Origin: Grammothele lineata
Taxonomy: Eukaryota > Basidiomycota > Agaricomycetes > Polyporales > Polyporaceae
Assembly (NCBI GenBank): GCA_002150815.3
Contig: NDFF03000050.1
Coordinates: 310,001-374,000, forward strand
Direction of reading: 5' to 3'
DNA: 64,000 nucleotides
The translations under genes and the position numbers were made by a program. The notes beneath the pieces are model-generated. The model saw only the letters and a list, made by a program, of their open reading frames with translations, made no database searches and was not told the DNA's origin. Of this stretch, positions 1 to 14,040 are shown one piece after another. Numbering within the stretch: the first letter of the stretch is position 1; every line of letters starts with the position of its first letter.

Positions 1-829
1 CTACAGAGGTCTTCAGTTGTCGTGAAGCTCCGAAAGAATGCTGAGAGACCGGACAGGTAAGCGCCCACTACAGCTTCATCCACGCGGCAGTCACAAAGCA
101 CGTGTAGAGTGTCACATCCTTAGTCTGTCACTCGCCGGGCAAGTCCGGGATCTCGCGCCGCCTTCATTCTCTCAACTTCAACAGTGACCACGACGATCTC
201 TTGCTGACCAGCGCGGGTCATGACGCTCTCGTTACCTTTTCTCCGTGTGTGCGTTTGTTGTGATTGAGAGTCGAGACATGTGCGTAGAAGCTCCACCAGT
301 TAGGGTCTCCGAGTCTGGCCGATCGTTGCGAGAAGAAAATAGCGTTGAGGTTCGTCATTTCTCTCCGAGGGTGCGTCATGGTGTTTTTCTGAGCTTAAGC
401 TTTCGTTGGTCAGGGGGAGTCTTATGCAAGGAATTAGCCGAACATCGTTGGCTCTGTCCTGAAAACACTCGTTCTGGCGTTGTACTCAATAACTGATCGG
501 GTTGGCTAGAATTCTCGCTCGCATCCTGTTCTAAGCGTCGTTGATCTGATCCATCCCCCGCACCCCCCTCTCTCCGCTAAACTTGGCCCTACCCGCAACA
601 TCTCTCCGACGTCGATCTTCACAACGTCTTTCCTGACGCAACCCATCCGCCCTCTTCCGCTGCGATGTCTAAGCTCTCCATCCTCCCACCTCGATCGACC
701 GACCCCTGTGTGCTCCGCGTCCCGACGCTGGCTCTAGAGCGACCCACGTCCGTGTGCGTATATACGTCCGACCTAGTCTATCCTCCTTTCTCGACTCCCG
801 CGTCCCTGCTCGTGCCTGACGCTACGAAG
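1..829. other. Upstream region of first fasciclin gene; no gene seen
   Basis: No open reading frame here resembles a protein family or continues into a spliced model. The right part is C/T-rich with a TATA-like element (tatata, 759-764) about 66 nt before the fasciclin ATG at 830, which fits a basidiomycete core promoter. An in-frame upstream ATG at 665 would add 55 residues ahead of the signal peptide and is not favoured. Confidence 0.5.
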
Positions 830-2712
830 ATGCGCTCCCTCTCCCTCTCCCTCCTACCTCTCCTCTGCGCCCTCTTCGCCTTCGCAGGGGCGCAGAACGC
901 AACCTTCCTCTCGGGCCTCTCAGCGGCGCTGACGGAGGCGAACCTGACGACGCTCGCGAACCTGACGGCGCAGCTGCAGAGCACGGCCGCGGGGCCGTCG
1001 TTGCTCGCGCAGCTGAGCAGCGGGGCGCCGTTCGTGCTGTTCGCGCCGACGGATGAGGCTCGTGAGTCGTATCCCTTTACTTTCTCCCGCTTTTCCTTCC
1101 GCCCTTGCCTGCCCTGCCTGTTTTCGTGTACGCACAAACTGACGCAGCCTGACGCACCTCGCAGTACAAAACCTCACCTCCACGCTCAACTCCTCCTCCA
1201 CCACCGACCAGGACCGCCTGACGGACATCGCCGCGTACCACATCGTCTACGGCGACTTCTCCTCCGCGCCCGCCGAGACGTACCCTAACGTCACCGTGGG
1301 GCGGACGCTGCTGAGCGACCCGACGGTGGTGCGCCTCGAGGCGGAGGGGGAGCACCAGGTGGTGGTGTGGGCGACGAGGGAGGACGGGGAGGTGCATGTG
1401 TTGAACCAGATGTGCGTCGTCGTTCGCTTTCACACTCTTGGCAGTGGAAGTTGGGGTGAGGTTGGGCACAGACACTGACACGCAACGCGCGCGCACAGGA
1501 ACGACACGAAAGTGACCTCGACCTTCGCCTACGAGAACGTCACCATCAACGTGATCTCCGCCCTCCTCACCATCCCCCAGTCCCTCGCGCTCACCGTCCC
1601 CGCGGACAACTCCTCTTTATACGGGCTCGCCTCCCTCCTCCGGAACGTCTCCCTCCCTGTGTTCAACGCGAGCACGAACGCGACGGCGAACAAGACGCTG
1701 TTCGAGGTGCTGGACGCGGACGCGCGGGGGTTCACGCTCTTCGCGCCGAACACGACCGCGCTGGGGCTGGTGGAGGGGAACTTGACGGCGTTGATGGCGG
1801 GGAACGAGAGTGAGGTGGTGGCGATTTTGCAGAACCATGTGCGTATCCCCCTTTCCCCTCCCTCTTTTCTCCTAAACTTCCCTTCCTCCTCCCCTCGCTC
1901 GCGCTCATGCTGACACCCGGCGCCCCGCACGCACAGCTCATCAACGGCTCGACCATCTACTCCCCCTTCCTCACCTCCTCCTCCTCCTCCTCTTCGTCAA
2001 ACTTCACCTCCGCCGCGGGCGAACCCCTCTCCTTCGTCCAGAACGCCACCGGGCAGTACGTCCTCTCCAACTCCAGCTCGGCGCGGATCACCCAACCCGA
2101 CGTGCTACTGCCGAATGGGGTGATTCATGTTATTGACGGGGTGTTGTGGAATGTGGGGACGGATGTGGGGGCGGCGGAGGCTGCGTGAGTGTTCTTTCTT
2201 CGTGTGTTGTGTGTTCCCTCGAGGGGGAGAGATGGGAGAAGGGAAAGAAGGATGCTGACGCACAGGGGGTGGGGACGCACAGGTACTCGTCGTACACCTC
2301 GGCGGCGGCTGCGCAGGTCACGGTGACGCCCACGGGCCCGCTCGGGCCTGTTACGGCGTCGTCGACGGCGACTGCGACTGGGTCTGTTAGCTCCAGCTCC
2401 AGTTCTAGCAGCTCCAGCTCCAGTTCCAGCAGTGCAAGTTCCAGCTCCAGCGCAAGCACGAGCACGAGCACGAGCACGTCGAGCGAGACGAGCACAGTGT
2501 CCGCGACGAGCACGGAGAGCGCGACGAGTACTGTCAGCGAGACGACTACCACCACGACGTCCAGTAGCGCGTCGAGCACCGCCACCACCGAGACGACGAC
2601 GACCGCGAGCACCAGTACCACGACGGACGCGACGACGACGAGCGCGGCGACGACTACCACGTCGGAGGCGAGCACAACGACCGAGACGAGCACGACGACC
2701 AGCTCGGCGTGA
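830..2712 (+). CDS. Secreted fasciclin (FAS1) domain protein, copy 1 (498 aa)
   Basis: Five exons: 830-1061, 1165-1411, 1499-1838, 1937-2184, 2283-2712; phases close exactly to 498 aa. The start at 830 gives a clean signal peptide (MRSLSLSLLPLLCALFAFAG then AQN). Two FAS1 repeats follow, roughly residues 22-160 and 165-350. Each has an H1-like motif (FVLFAPTDEA; FTLFAPNTTA) and an H2-like motif (VHVLNQ; GVIHVIDGVL), and there are many N-glycosylation sequons. The last 140 residues are almost only Ser/Thr, a mucin-like, probably O-mannosylated stalk. Fasciclins mediate cell-surface adhesion and are common in wood-rot fungi. Unlike the tandem paralogue at 3923, the protein ends in the Ser/Thr stretch with no terminal hydrophobic segment. 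It therefore lacks a visible GPI signal and may be released or wall-bound. All four intron positions match the paralogue. Confidence 0.92.
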
Positions 2713-3922
2713 GCTGTCGAGTGCCGTGGAATACGTAGAACTCTAGACTCTCGGCTTCTGGCCCTCGGCTCTCGGTTCCCGGTTCCCGGTTCTCGTGCGC
2801 GGACGGAAATGTGAGAAAAGAAGGCTCCCCTACATGATGTACAGTATCCCTTGTTCCCGGCTGCGAACTCTTACGTCTCTGAAGCAATCATCACGCGCTT
2901 TTTCTCTTTTTCTTGGCTTTCCCGGACCGTCTTTTACCCCAAGCTTTCCGACGTGGGATGCCGTGAAGGTGCGGGGTGTTCTTGGAGTCGTCTGCGAGGG
3001 GACCTGAGCGCTGAGCCAGGGGGATCATTGGGGTAGGGGGAGAGGGGACGGAAGGTGCGTTGTGCGGGGCTGCGAGCGGAGCGCCCCTGACATATGGGCG
3101 GGGCACGTGTTTGGGGATGATGTCACGCGTCAAAACTCGAGTGGGCTTGCACCTTCGCGCGAGGTGCATGCTGCAACGTTGCGCAGTCTGGCTTTGCGCC
3201 ATCCTGGACCTCAAGCTGGAGCTTTCCAAGAGCGCTAACTTAAGACTCGGTGCGTCGTCCTCTTGCATGCAAGTGCGCCCCGGCTCCGGTTGACGAACAC
3301 ACGACTTATCCCCAGGGAGGCTATATGCGTACCAACTCGGAGTTCCCAGCAGGTGCGGGCCCGAAACGAAGGCCGGGTCCGAGTGGCAGCTCGCAAGCTT
3401 AGGCTCGGTCGTCGAGGTTGTTCGGCTCACGCGACGCGCGCACCCGCAAGGGCAAGGAACCTTCGCCGTGCTGACGTCAAGAAGCGCGCCCCAACCCAAG
3501 AGAGAGCTGACGTCGTCGCCTCATGTCCACTTCATCTCGGCTGCCTCCCCCTTCCACTCTTCTTGCCCTGGGGTGGGCTGCGTTCATTGGACGTGCTGAG
3601 CTAATTCAAGCTCAAGCCTACATAGGTCGAGGCGCGTGCGATGCCGTCACTAGTGCACTCAATGGATGCATGCAGCAGGGTTCTGGGCGACCCGTCGCGC
3701 AGCTCGGGGACAACTTCGTCACCATGAACGCACCCCGTCCGTCCCGGCCTCTGCCTCTGCTATAAATCCGCCTTCCTCCCCGCGGGTTCTCGAGCGGTTC
3801 CCTCTGGACCTCCTTCGAAGCGAAGCTTCTCCCTCTCCTCTCCTCCCGACCCGACGAAGTTTACGACTCCTCCACGCACCGCGCCTGCTCGCGCACGCTA
3901 TACGCTCTAACGCCGCACGACC
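2713..3922. promoter_or_regulatory. Intergenic/promoter region between the fasciclin genes
   Basis: No coding sequence is supported. A TATA box (tataaat, 3761-3767) lies about 156 nt before the second fasciclin ATG, in C/T-rich sequence with the usual pyrimidine-rich stretch before the start codon. Confidence 0.5.
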
Positions 3923-5598
3923 ATGCTCCTCTCCTCTTTCGCCCTCGGCTGGGCGTCCTCGCTCAGCCTCCTCCTCCTCGCCTCCTCGCTGCTACCCGCC
4001 GTCGTCGCACAGAACGAGACCTTCATCACGAGTCTCATCGGCGCTCTCAACAGCGCGAACTTGACTGCGCTCGCGAACGCGACGAGCCAGCTCGCCTCGA
4101 CCGCTGCGGGCCCCTCTGTGCTCGCGCAGCTCTCGAGCGGGCGGCCGTATGTGTTGTTCGCGCCTACGGACGAGGCGTGTACGTCCACCTTCCCTCTTGG
4201 TCTACCCTCTTAGATTACTCACGCATACCCTCTACGCCCACGCATGCATACATACACACACACACGACGCAGTCCGCACCGCGCCCGCAAACATGACCTC
4301 AAACGGGGACGTCCTCACCGACGTCCTCGCCTACCACATCGTCTCGGGCAACTTCTCGGGCGTGAACACGACCTACCCGAACACGACCGTGGGCCGCACG
4401 CTCCTGAGCGACCCGAAGGTCGTCGCGCTCGAGGGCGACCCGCACCAGGTCGTGGTGTGGGCCGCGCGCGCGGACGGGAAGGTGCATGTTTTGAATCAGA
4501 GGTGCGTCACCGTCTCTTCGCGTGTTCGTGCCTATGTGCGTACGTGGATAGGGGCTCACGGATCGGCGCAGGAACGACACCACCGTCCAACGAACCACCA
4601 CCTTCCAAAACATCACCATCAACGTCGTCGACCACGTCCTCGGATACCCCCTCTCCCTCGCGCAGACCGTCCCCTTCGACCCCTCCGCGCTCTCCGGGCT
4701 CCAGTCTGCCCTCTCGCAGGTCCAGGTCCCGTTCTTCAACTCTAGCACCGCCACGGAGCGAAATGAGAGTCTTTTCGAGGTGTTGAGTACGGGGCTGAGG
4801 GGATTTACGCTGTTCGCGCCGGACTCGGGGGCGATACAGGGGGCGATGGGGCAATTGAAGGGGTTGGCGGGGAATCAGAGTGCGGTGGTTGCGTTGTTTG
4901 AGAACCATGTGCGTCTTCTCTCTCCTCCGTTCCCTTTCACTTTCTCTCTCTTCTCACACTCACCCACACACACGCGTTTGTAGCTCATCAACACCTCCAC
5001 GATCTACTCCCCCTCCCTCCTCTCCTCCCCCACGTCCAACTTCACCTCCGCCGCAGGCGAGCCCCTCTCCTTCGCCCTCAACGCCTCCGGCACCTTCGTC
5101 TCCTCCGGGAACACCACCGCGCGCATCACCCAGCCGGACGTCCTCCTCCCGAACGGGGTCGTGCACGTTATTGATCGGGTGCTGGTGAATACGGGGAGGG
5201 ATGGGGGGGCGGCGAGTTCTGCGTGAGTGCCATTATTACTACGACCACTACCACTACCACCACCACCATCGTCCCCCTTTTCCGTGTCTGTGTCCGAGTC
5301 TGACGTCTGACGCAATACACTTCGATACAGCGCGTCCTCAGCCTTATCCTCCGCCTCATCCGCGCGCACCGCGACCGCCCCCGCCTCGGGGCCCGTCGGG
5401 TTCTCAGCGACCGCTACCCTCCCCGGCCCCGCTTCTCCCTCTTCCAACGCATCCACCACCGCGTCGGCGAGTGCGACGGGCGGGGCGAGCAACGCTGCAG
5501 GGGGGCGCACGAGGAGGGAGGCGCCGCGGAGGCTGCACCTGGCGACGATCGTGGTGGCTATGATTGGGGTTTTGGCGGGGATCGTTGTTGGGGTTTGA
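3923..5598 (+). CDS. Fasciclin (FAS1) domain protein, copy 2, with C-terminal anchor (442 aa)
   Basis: Five exons: 3923-4178, 4273-4501, 4572-4908, 4984-5222, 5331-5598; phases close to 442 aa. A signal peptide (MLLSSFALGWASS... to VVAQNE) is followed by two FAS1 repeats with H1-like motifs (YVLFAPTDEA; FTLFAPDSGA) and H2-like motifs (KVHVLNQ; GVVHVIDRVL). A short Ser/Thr/Ala linker ends in a hydrophobic tail (ATIVVAMIGVLAGIVVGV). That tail suits a GPI-anchor signal or a single C-terminal membrane span, so cell-surface attachment is expected. Introns 1-4 sit at the same codons and phases as in the gene at 830, so the two are a tandem duplication. Intron 1 contains a short CA run (about 4253-4264). 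Confidence 0.93.
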
Positions 5599-7340
5599 GT
5601 GCTGAGTGTTTTGGACGTTGGACGTTGGGGATGTAAGTTGGATGGTGGGATATGGACTTGGACTTGGACTTGGACTTGGACTTGGACGACTCGAGCCCGG
5701 GTGGTGGATGGCGTACGATTGTCTGTAGTTGGTGGTACGATACGAGGTGGGGATGGTATGTACGCATGAATACATATACACGCTGTTTCCTAGTTTGCTC
5801 TAAGTCTCTAAGTAGTCGTGGAACGGGTGGTGCGAGTCGCGAAACTACATTCATCGAAAATGGCGGCGCACTACCGGCTTGGTAAGCATTCAAGTTTGTG
5901 GAATCGTACGGGTTCCTCAAAGCTTCACTTGACCAGACAGCCTCAGCGTTTCAGGTGTCTCTATATTTGGTGAGCCTTCCGTCTCGACGTCCGAGGAAAG
6001 CTGGGAAGGTGTGTATCCCTCGCTCGATAATCTTGATCATACTTACTTTCTTCCAGACACGTTGGGTCTGTGACGCCACACCCTTCGGCTTTTTGATACG
6101 AGGGTACGCATTACAGGCAACATACGGTAAGACTTTCACTGAATCTGTGTGTTGGTGAATTTCGATATCATTTTGAGGCAGAAGCCGATATATTCGACAT
6201 CCACTACCTGGAGGTCACGACTCACGAGGGGTCCGGAGGTCTTGGCTGCCATGGCACCATGCTCGCCCTCATTTTCGTCCACCACCACCACGTACGGTAC
6301 TAATAGCGCTGCTCGACAACTCTAAGCGTTCGCCTTACTTACGTCCATTGCATCAATTGGCGTCCGACTCAAAGCTTGATGGCCCAAGTCTCGAAGGGTC
6401 CAAACATATTCTGGAACTAGGCGGCGCTGGAACTTCAGGGCAAGGCGACGTAGATGTCGAATAGCACGAGTACTACTAGTAAGAAACCCATGTCCTCCAA
6501 GTCAGTCGTTCCTCAGCACCTCTTTCGCCTTCACATCGGCATCGCAAGGCAAAAATTAAGCAGACCTCGTTCGGGCGGCGAAGAATGAATGAAAGATGTC
6601 TGCGTTACCCTTGCGTCTCTTTTGCACTCTCCTACATCACCTCTCGTTCCCTGCAAGTAAGTTCCAGCGTGGACTTGGTGTGGACTTCACGCTTGCACTA
6701 CCATACTGACCTGTGTGAATCTACAGCAGCTTTCGCGGCCAATAGTACGTCAAGAGTGGTGGTGACATCGCTGGTGCGTGCCTGACTGTTCAGGTTATGT
6801 TGGACGGCTCGGGCAGACAATATCAAAGTCCGACGAAGTTTATTGGAAAAACGATGACATGCTTCAAACTCCGCAATTGCGACCTCGAGCTCCGCCGAAA
6901 TTTGGTTCCAAGCGCCTGGCATAATCAGTACTGGCCTTTGACCTCGATCTCTCACCGCCATTCACCCTACGTCGGCCTGTTCTTTTGAAAATGTTTGAAA
7001 GCAGGACTTCTGCTAGCGTTTGTTCTTCCGCATCGTGCAGTAGACGTACCACGCATCATCATGCGTTAACTTTAGACAAGGCATCGATTCCCATGGACAC
7101 GTGGCATCGATAGTGTGTTGGGAAGTTTAAGTAGGCGTGCAGTATGGACCCCATTCTATTCTCACGCGTACGTCTTCTATCTATGACCACGAGAGTTGCA
7201 TGTGTGTTGACTTTTGCATAGCTGCATATACTCGATCTTGGCCTTACCAATAGCCAACCTCTCGTAAGCACTCCGTAGTAGTAAACTTTCAATGTTCTGC
7301 TCCGCCCCGATCTAACCCGCCCTCTCGCAGATTCCCGCCC
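5599..7340. other. Intergenic; no gene seen
   Basis: Apart from the hexamer repeat, reading frames are short and unrelated to any family I recognise. The last part (about 7260-7340) ends in a pyrimidine-rich leader before the HET gene start. Confidence 0.4.
5654..5687. repeat. Hexamer tandem repeat (GGACTT)n
   Basis: Five perfect GGACTT units plus a partial unit, just 3' of the second fasciclin stop codon, probably in its 3' UTR. Confidence 0.85.
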
Positions 7341-10202
7341 ATGTGGCTCCTTGACACCTCCACAGGCGAACTCTCCTCGTTCAACTCCCCAGACGAAGTC
7401 CCAGACGGGTACGCCATCCTCTCGCACGTCTGGGGCCCCGACGAACAGTCCTTCGCGGACCTCCGCGCGCTTGCCGTCGCTGTCCGCGGGACGGGGCACA
7501 CCCCGCGGCACCTCCTGCGCGCGAAGGTGAGCGCGTGCTGCGCGCTCGCGGCGGCGCACGGGTTCAGGTGGCTCTGGGCGGACATGTGCTGCATCGACCG
7601 CGCGAGCAGCACGGAGCTCTCGGAGGCGATCAACTCGATGTTTGCGTACTATGCGAGGGCGAGGGTGTGTTATGCGTACCTCGCGGACGTCTCTGCCCCC
7701 GCCTCTGCCCCTAGAGTGTCAGGGAACGACCCGGCGATGTTCCGCGCGAGCGCGTGGTTTTCGCGCGGATGGACGCTGCAGGAGCTGCTCGCGCCGAAGC
7801 TCGTCATCTTCCTGGCGAGGGACTGGCAGGTGCTCGGGACGAAGACGGAGCTCGCGGAGACGCTCGAGGCCGTCACCGGAATCCCCGTGGGCGTTCTGAG
7901 GTTCGAGACGGACGTGGCGGACGTGAGCGTGGCGCGGCGGATGTCGTGGGCGGCGCATAGGCGGACGACGAGGGTGGAGGACGAGGCGTATTGCTTGATG
8001 GGGCTGTTTGGGGTGAATATGCCTGCGTTGTATGGGGAAGGGAGGAAGGCGTTTTATAGGTTGCAGGAGGAGATTATGAAGACGTCGAGCGATGCATCGT
8101 TGTTTGCGTGGGGAGGTGCGTGCCATATTGGTTTCATGAGAAACTGCTTGTGAAGCCCGCCACACTAGGAAACTATGAGGATTCAAGAGCGACATCCGAC
8201 TCGCGGCAGCACCTTCTCGCTCCGTCTCCCCGAGTGTTTGGCAACGTCGAGTTTTATGGAGACTCGAGAGATCAACTAGTGCGTTGCTCTCTACTTCCTA
8301 CTTCATCATGATGACTGATTCGTTTACTAGGACGCGCATCACTCACCGTACTTAGCATCCGCCCAGTTGACCGAGCACGCACTCTCACTGTGGAACACCC
8401 ACACCCCATCCTTCACCATGTCCTCCCACGGCGTCCTCGCCCACCTACCCATCTTCGACATCACCCCAGGTCATGTCGTCGCCCTCCTCTTCTGCGCCTC
8501 CCAAGGCCGCCCGCTTGGCCTTCTCCTCACCACGCGGCCCGGAAAGGTCCGCGCCGGGTATCCCCTGTACACCTGCGGCTACGCCGGGCGGCGCGTGGCC
8601 CCGCTCGCGGACGTCCTCCCCGCGGGAGGTGCCCCGACGCCTCAGTGGCGCTACGTGTACTTTACGCTCCGCCCTGCGTTCCGTGCGGATCACGACCCGC
8701 CCCCGCGCCAGGCGCTCGGACGGTTGAACAGCGTTATCAGTGCGCCGTTCCGAGTGTCGGACGGCGCGATGAAGGTGTTGGAGCGTAATCCGGAGCTGCT
8801 CTCTGTTTCTTTAGGCACGACACAGGGAACTGGGGCTGGGACTGGGCCGGGTCGGTTCCCGTGGACAGGCTCGCCTCCACTCACGCTCGAGATGCTCGTA
8901 CGGGCGGGCGAGCGCAGGCCGGACGATCCGGCGCGGTTCTACGTCTTCCTCAGGCTAGGACTATGCAAAATTCACAACGTCTCCTTCCCGCGATCTGACA
9001 ATGCAGATGGCGGTTCCGCGGATGAGGCGAACGATGGACGCCACTGGGCGTCGGTCACGATCTGCAAGCTCGAAGATCGTCGACAGGCGGATCCTGGGCA
9101 GAGTGATGTGCACAGCTGTGACGAGGACCATATCGCTGGTTGGACGGGGATGGAGAAGACGTTTGAACAGGTGCAGGATGCGACGCGCGCGCGTCTCAAG
9201 CTGTTGTTCACTCCGTGCAAGATGGGCCGGAGACTTGGGGCGACGCTCGTTCTGCATCTCGAGTTGCAGGCGGAGGTAGGCGTGCCTGGTTGTTGCGGAC
9301 GGTCGGGTGAACTGACGCGGCACTAGGAAATCGTTGCCCCAAGGCCAATACAAGCAGCACAGCTTGCGCTGGGAGACGTGCGTCCTGTAGAACTCCTAAG
9401 CATCCTCCAGGAGTTGGCTTTACTCCATCCATATATCCAGCGTACGTATCTTCGATCTTTTCGTCACGCTCCGAGATCTGATAGTGAGGTCGGTTATTCG
9501 CAGCGGCCGTTGCAACTTACACTCTTGCTATGGACGCCGATTTCCGCTGGCAAGACAACAACACCGTGCACTTGCTATTCTCCGAGATCCAGGACATGAT
9601 GACGGCGTTGACGGGGTATGTCATCACGCGTGTTCGTCCTCGGGACAGGCTCCCTTCTGATTCATTTGGAAGGCTATCTTCAGTGGTAGACGGTCCCTCT
9701 CATATTGGCGAAGAAGGAAACACAATCCAGGAGGAACTCGAGGACCTTCTCGTGTTCGTCGCTAAAGATGTGACCGCATGTACAGCGATATGCGACGCCA
9801 TCGGTCAGAGTGCGCGGGGGCGGGGGCGGCCATGGGACGATACACTCCAGGACTTCATCAGACGATTCTGCAGGCATCGCGCGGGGATCGAGTTGGCGCT
9901 CGCGCAGCATCTTGGGGAGGGCGTCGACGTCGCGAGGCGGAACCTCGCAACCGCGGATTGGAAGTACGTGGCTCACCATCGCCGTCGCGTTCCTGTATTT
10001 ACTGACGCCAATATGGCGTAGAGCGGACTTCATAAGTGCATTTGCGCAGCGAAGCAGGCCTTCGCAGCCTTCGCTCAGGGGACCGCGGCCACGAGTCCGG
10101 TCTAATACGTCAACCCACAGCGAGCCGGGTTACCGTAGCGTGCGGCCGAGAAAGCAAATGACGCTGGAGGGTGATTTGGAAGAGGACCCAGATGAAATGT
10201 AA
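7341..10202 (+). CDS. Heterokaryon incompatibility (HET) domain protein (861 aa)
   Basis: Six exons: 7341-8115, 8169-8278, 8331-9275, 9327-9441, 9504-9963, 10022-10202; phases close to 861 aa. The N-terminus is a canonical HET domain: YAILSHVWG (24-32), WADMCCID (79-86) and GWTLQELLAP (143-152), with a MGLFGVNMPALYGEG block near residue 220. The exon 2 sequence HLLAPSPRVF is the usual segment after the HET domain. The rest (about 580 aa) has no repeats or NACHT motif that I can see and ends in a basic then acidic tail. HET proteins trigger cell death on recognition of non-self in many fungi; in basidiomycetes the exact roles are mostly unknown. The start is the first ATG and matches the family opening (MWLLDTxTGE). 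Confidence 0.93.
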
Positions 10203-10871
10203 TATACTTATTACGGCGACGATTGACTCTGGTTTGCGTTACCACAGAACACAGGGCACCGGCTTGAAGGCGACTTTGAACTTGGTCTCTGCTTGGACTG
10301 GTCTTTGAAAGAATCAAAGAGAGAATTCCTGGACACGACAGTGTTCAGGTTCTTGGGGGGTAGAAATGTCGAATCTTTGAATCAGATCTGTGGAAAAAGT
10401 CACGTTTTCGTCCTGAAGGAGCGATTTTGAGCGACCAGTGTGAACTACTTTCCTGTTATACCTCACGTGTGACGTCATTGCGTTGGCGGTTCGGATCCTG
10501 GAGTTTTGCTGATGCAGGGTCGATGGGAAATGGAGCTCAAAGACGACGCCGACGGGGTCGGGTCCACATGCTGTTCACTTGTCTGTGTCGCTCATCCACA
10601 TTGAGGGCTTGGAGATGATGCAAAGTAAGCCATGATCCTCCCGGAGATCTATTCTCAGTTGTGCTGACCGACCCGAGTCGTCGAGCCTGTGATCCGCGCC
10701 AAATGCGTGATGATGGTCGGGCACGAGAGGCGGCGGGTCTGACGTTCATGTAAATATTGATTTAATCAGACAGCTATACATGTCGCCGAACGTGAAGCGC
10801 GACCACCCCAAACATACAACTTGGCAGTGGGTGCTGCTAGCTAGTAGGTTACAGCAATGCATACATCTTCG

Positions 10872-10949
10872 GAGTGGGCCGGTACCCAGCGCCCGTGTTA
10901 GCTCGAGCACGGAGTACGAGGGCTAACTTCCGCTGGGGACGGCCCACTC
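10872..10949. repeat. 78-bp imperfect inverted repeat (long stem-loop)
   Basis: The left arm starts gagtgggccggtacccagcg and the right arm ends cgctggggacggcccactc. They pair over about 19 positions with one mismatch and small offset bulges. An inner gttagc/gctaac and ctcg/cgag continue the stem around an ~11-nt loop. It is not a tRNA: no T-arm and the acceptor stem is too long. It could be a small-RNA precursor, a MITE remnant or a structured terminator. Confidence 0.75.
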
Positions 10950-12283
10950 ACTGGGTGATTGCGTGCCTATGGCCCGATCGCCGCTCCGGAATCGAATCTT
11001 CCTGGTAAGCTATACGATGTGGCAGCAAACTCTTATCAGTCGTGTTCAGGTCTGCCCGGAGGGCCATAGGTATACCTATTGTAGGCCAGATAATATGACG
11101 TAATCTGTCACGTGGCCCCCAAAGGTCGTGTCACTGCCACGCGCAGAAACTTTTTCGTGCGGATGCACTCCGCCACCGTGGTTGAGCGTTTCAAAACTCC
11201 AAGCTTCATCTGCCTCATTGAACATCCCACAGTTCCAAAATGTGCATTCCCGTGTTGCCATATCACAGCCGGAGTGTAATCCATCTTTAGCTGCCCGAGC
11301 TTAGGGTAACCCTCCACGAGAACCAAGTTGTTCCACGATGACAGTACGGTGGGAATATTTCTCAGACGAGGTGCGTCTTTAGTACCCTTGTCATGAGCTC
11401 GCCATACTGACAGCATGGGATGGCCACGCTATCTTTACCAATGGGGTGTGCAGGGTATCCATAATACACCGCACAGAATAGAACTGACGGCACGACACTG
11501 GAGCTCCTCTCCACACCGTCCAGTTCCGCAGCAGTCGCCAAATTCGCTTAAGTACACTACGACTTTCTGCTGGCCCCGGTGGTTTCATCGCCTTCACGCT
11601 TGTCCTCTTGCTCACCTGTCCTCCTATCACTTCCTGTTTGCTGAAGGTGATGTATCCGTCAGGACGTTTTTCGGCCCTGGGACATGCACTCACGCTTCGT
11701 CTGGCTTGGCATCCCCTTTGGTTGATCCTCCGCGTCGCTAGTGTTCGGTACCGCCAGCAGCCATGCGCATATCCGCTCCGTTGTCTCCTCGACGCCGCCA
11801 GCGTTGTCCAAACTGAATACCACACGTTGCAGTCCGTGGCTTTGGGGCCGAGCCGTTCACTCCCTCCTGCTCCGCCTTCAGGACCCTCATTCATTCTCCT
11901 ACAAGTATGCCTGAATCTGTCGTGAGCACCTCACTCTGTCCGACAGATGTTGAGCTCATCTGACCTCCCCGCCGCTCACCGTTCACAGACGCTAAGCACC
12001 GCTGAACCACGCTCGCTTCCACGGCGGTGTACGCGACTCCCGAGTCGGTCACAAAGCATACGACGAACTGTGCTGATTGGACGTCGCGGTGCTACAGGCC
12101 GACACACCGACGCGTTGGACGCGCGCGCCTCCCGCCTAACGGCTCCGACGGTGAGTGCGCTGTCAAGCACAACTCATTGCTCCGTGAGCCCATGTCGACG
12201 TTCTTGACCCCTCGGCCGCCATGAACACCCACCATAGCTACGGCGCGTCATCTCAGGTCGAGAGTAGCCCTCGTCGCGAGCTG

Positions 12284-12290
12284 CATAAAA
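12284..12290 (+). promoter_or_regulatory. TATA-like element of the peroxidase gene
   Basis: The sequence cataaaa lies 66 nt before the peroxidase ATG, a typical position for this family's TATA box. Confidence 0.5.
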
Positions 12291-12355
12291 GGAGCGTGGA
12301 TGTAGCGGTCAACTTCAGAGCAGTCGTTCTCTCCTCCCCACCTCAACCGTCGCCG

Positions 12356-13790
<1,435 letters not shown>

Positions 13791-14040
13791 GTTCCATTGA
13801 GTGTTCTCAGCTTGCTTGCGGTTCACGCTAACGTACCTCGAACAGTCCTCCCTCCCAAAGCACCCCGGAATCCTTACAGAACCGTATGCTGTGTTCGCAT
13901 GGGTCACTGATTGAGGGCGAAGTTGAAGGGATAAGAAGGTTGAAATATATATTTCGGATGCTCGCAGTTGTCTCTACCGGTATCTTGAATCATCATGTGG
14001 ATTATCAATACTTGCCCTTTGACATGCGACACTATCATAC

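Larger units (their letters stand above)
10203..12355. other. Intergenic between HET and peroxidase genes
   Basis: No coding sequence is supported. It holds a strong imperfect inverted repeat (listed separately) and, nearby, 10-nt arms cctatggccc / gggccatagg around 10966 and 11062. Past about 11,400 the sequence is C-rich without a recognisable protein. Confidence 0.4.

Noticed and set aside
665..829. Upstream in-frame ATG for the first fasciclin gene
   Set aside because: It would bury the signal peptide behind 55 unrelated residues and lies upstream of the TATA-like element.
2130..2693. Long minus-strand frame rich in Val/Leu
   Set aside because: It is the shadow of the Ser/Thr-rich fasciclin exon 5 (complement of repetitive codons), not a membrane protein.
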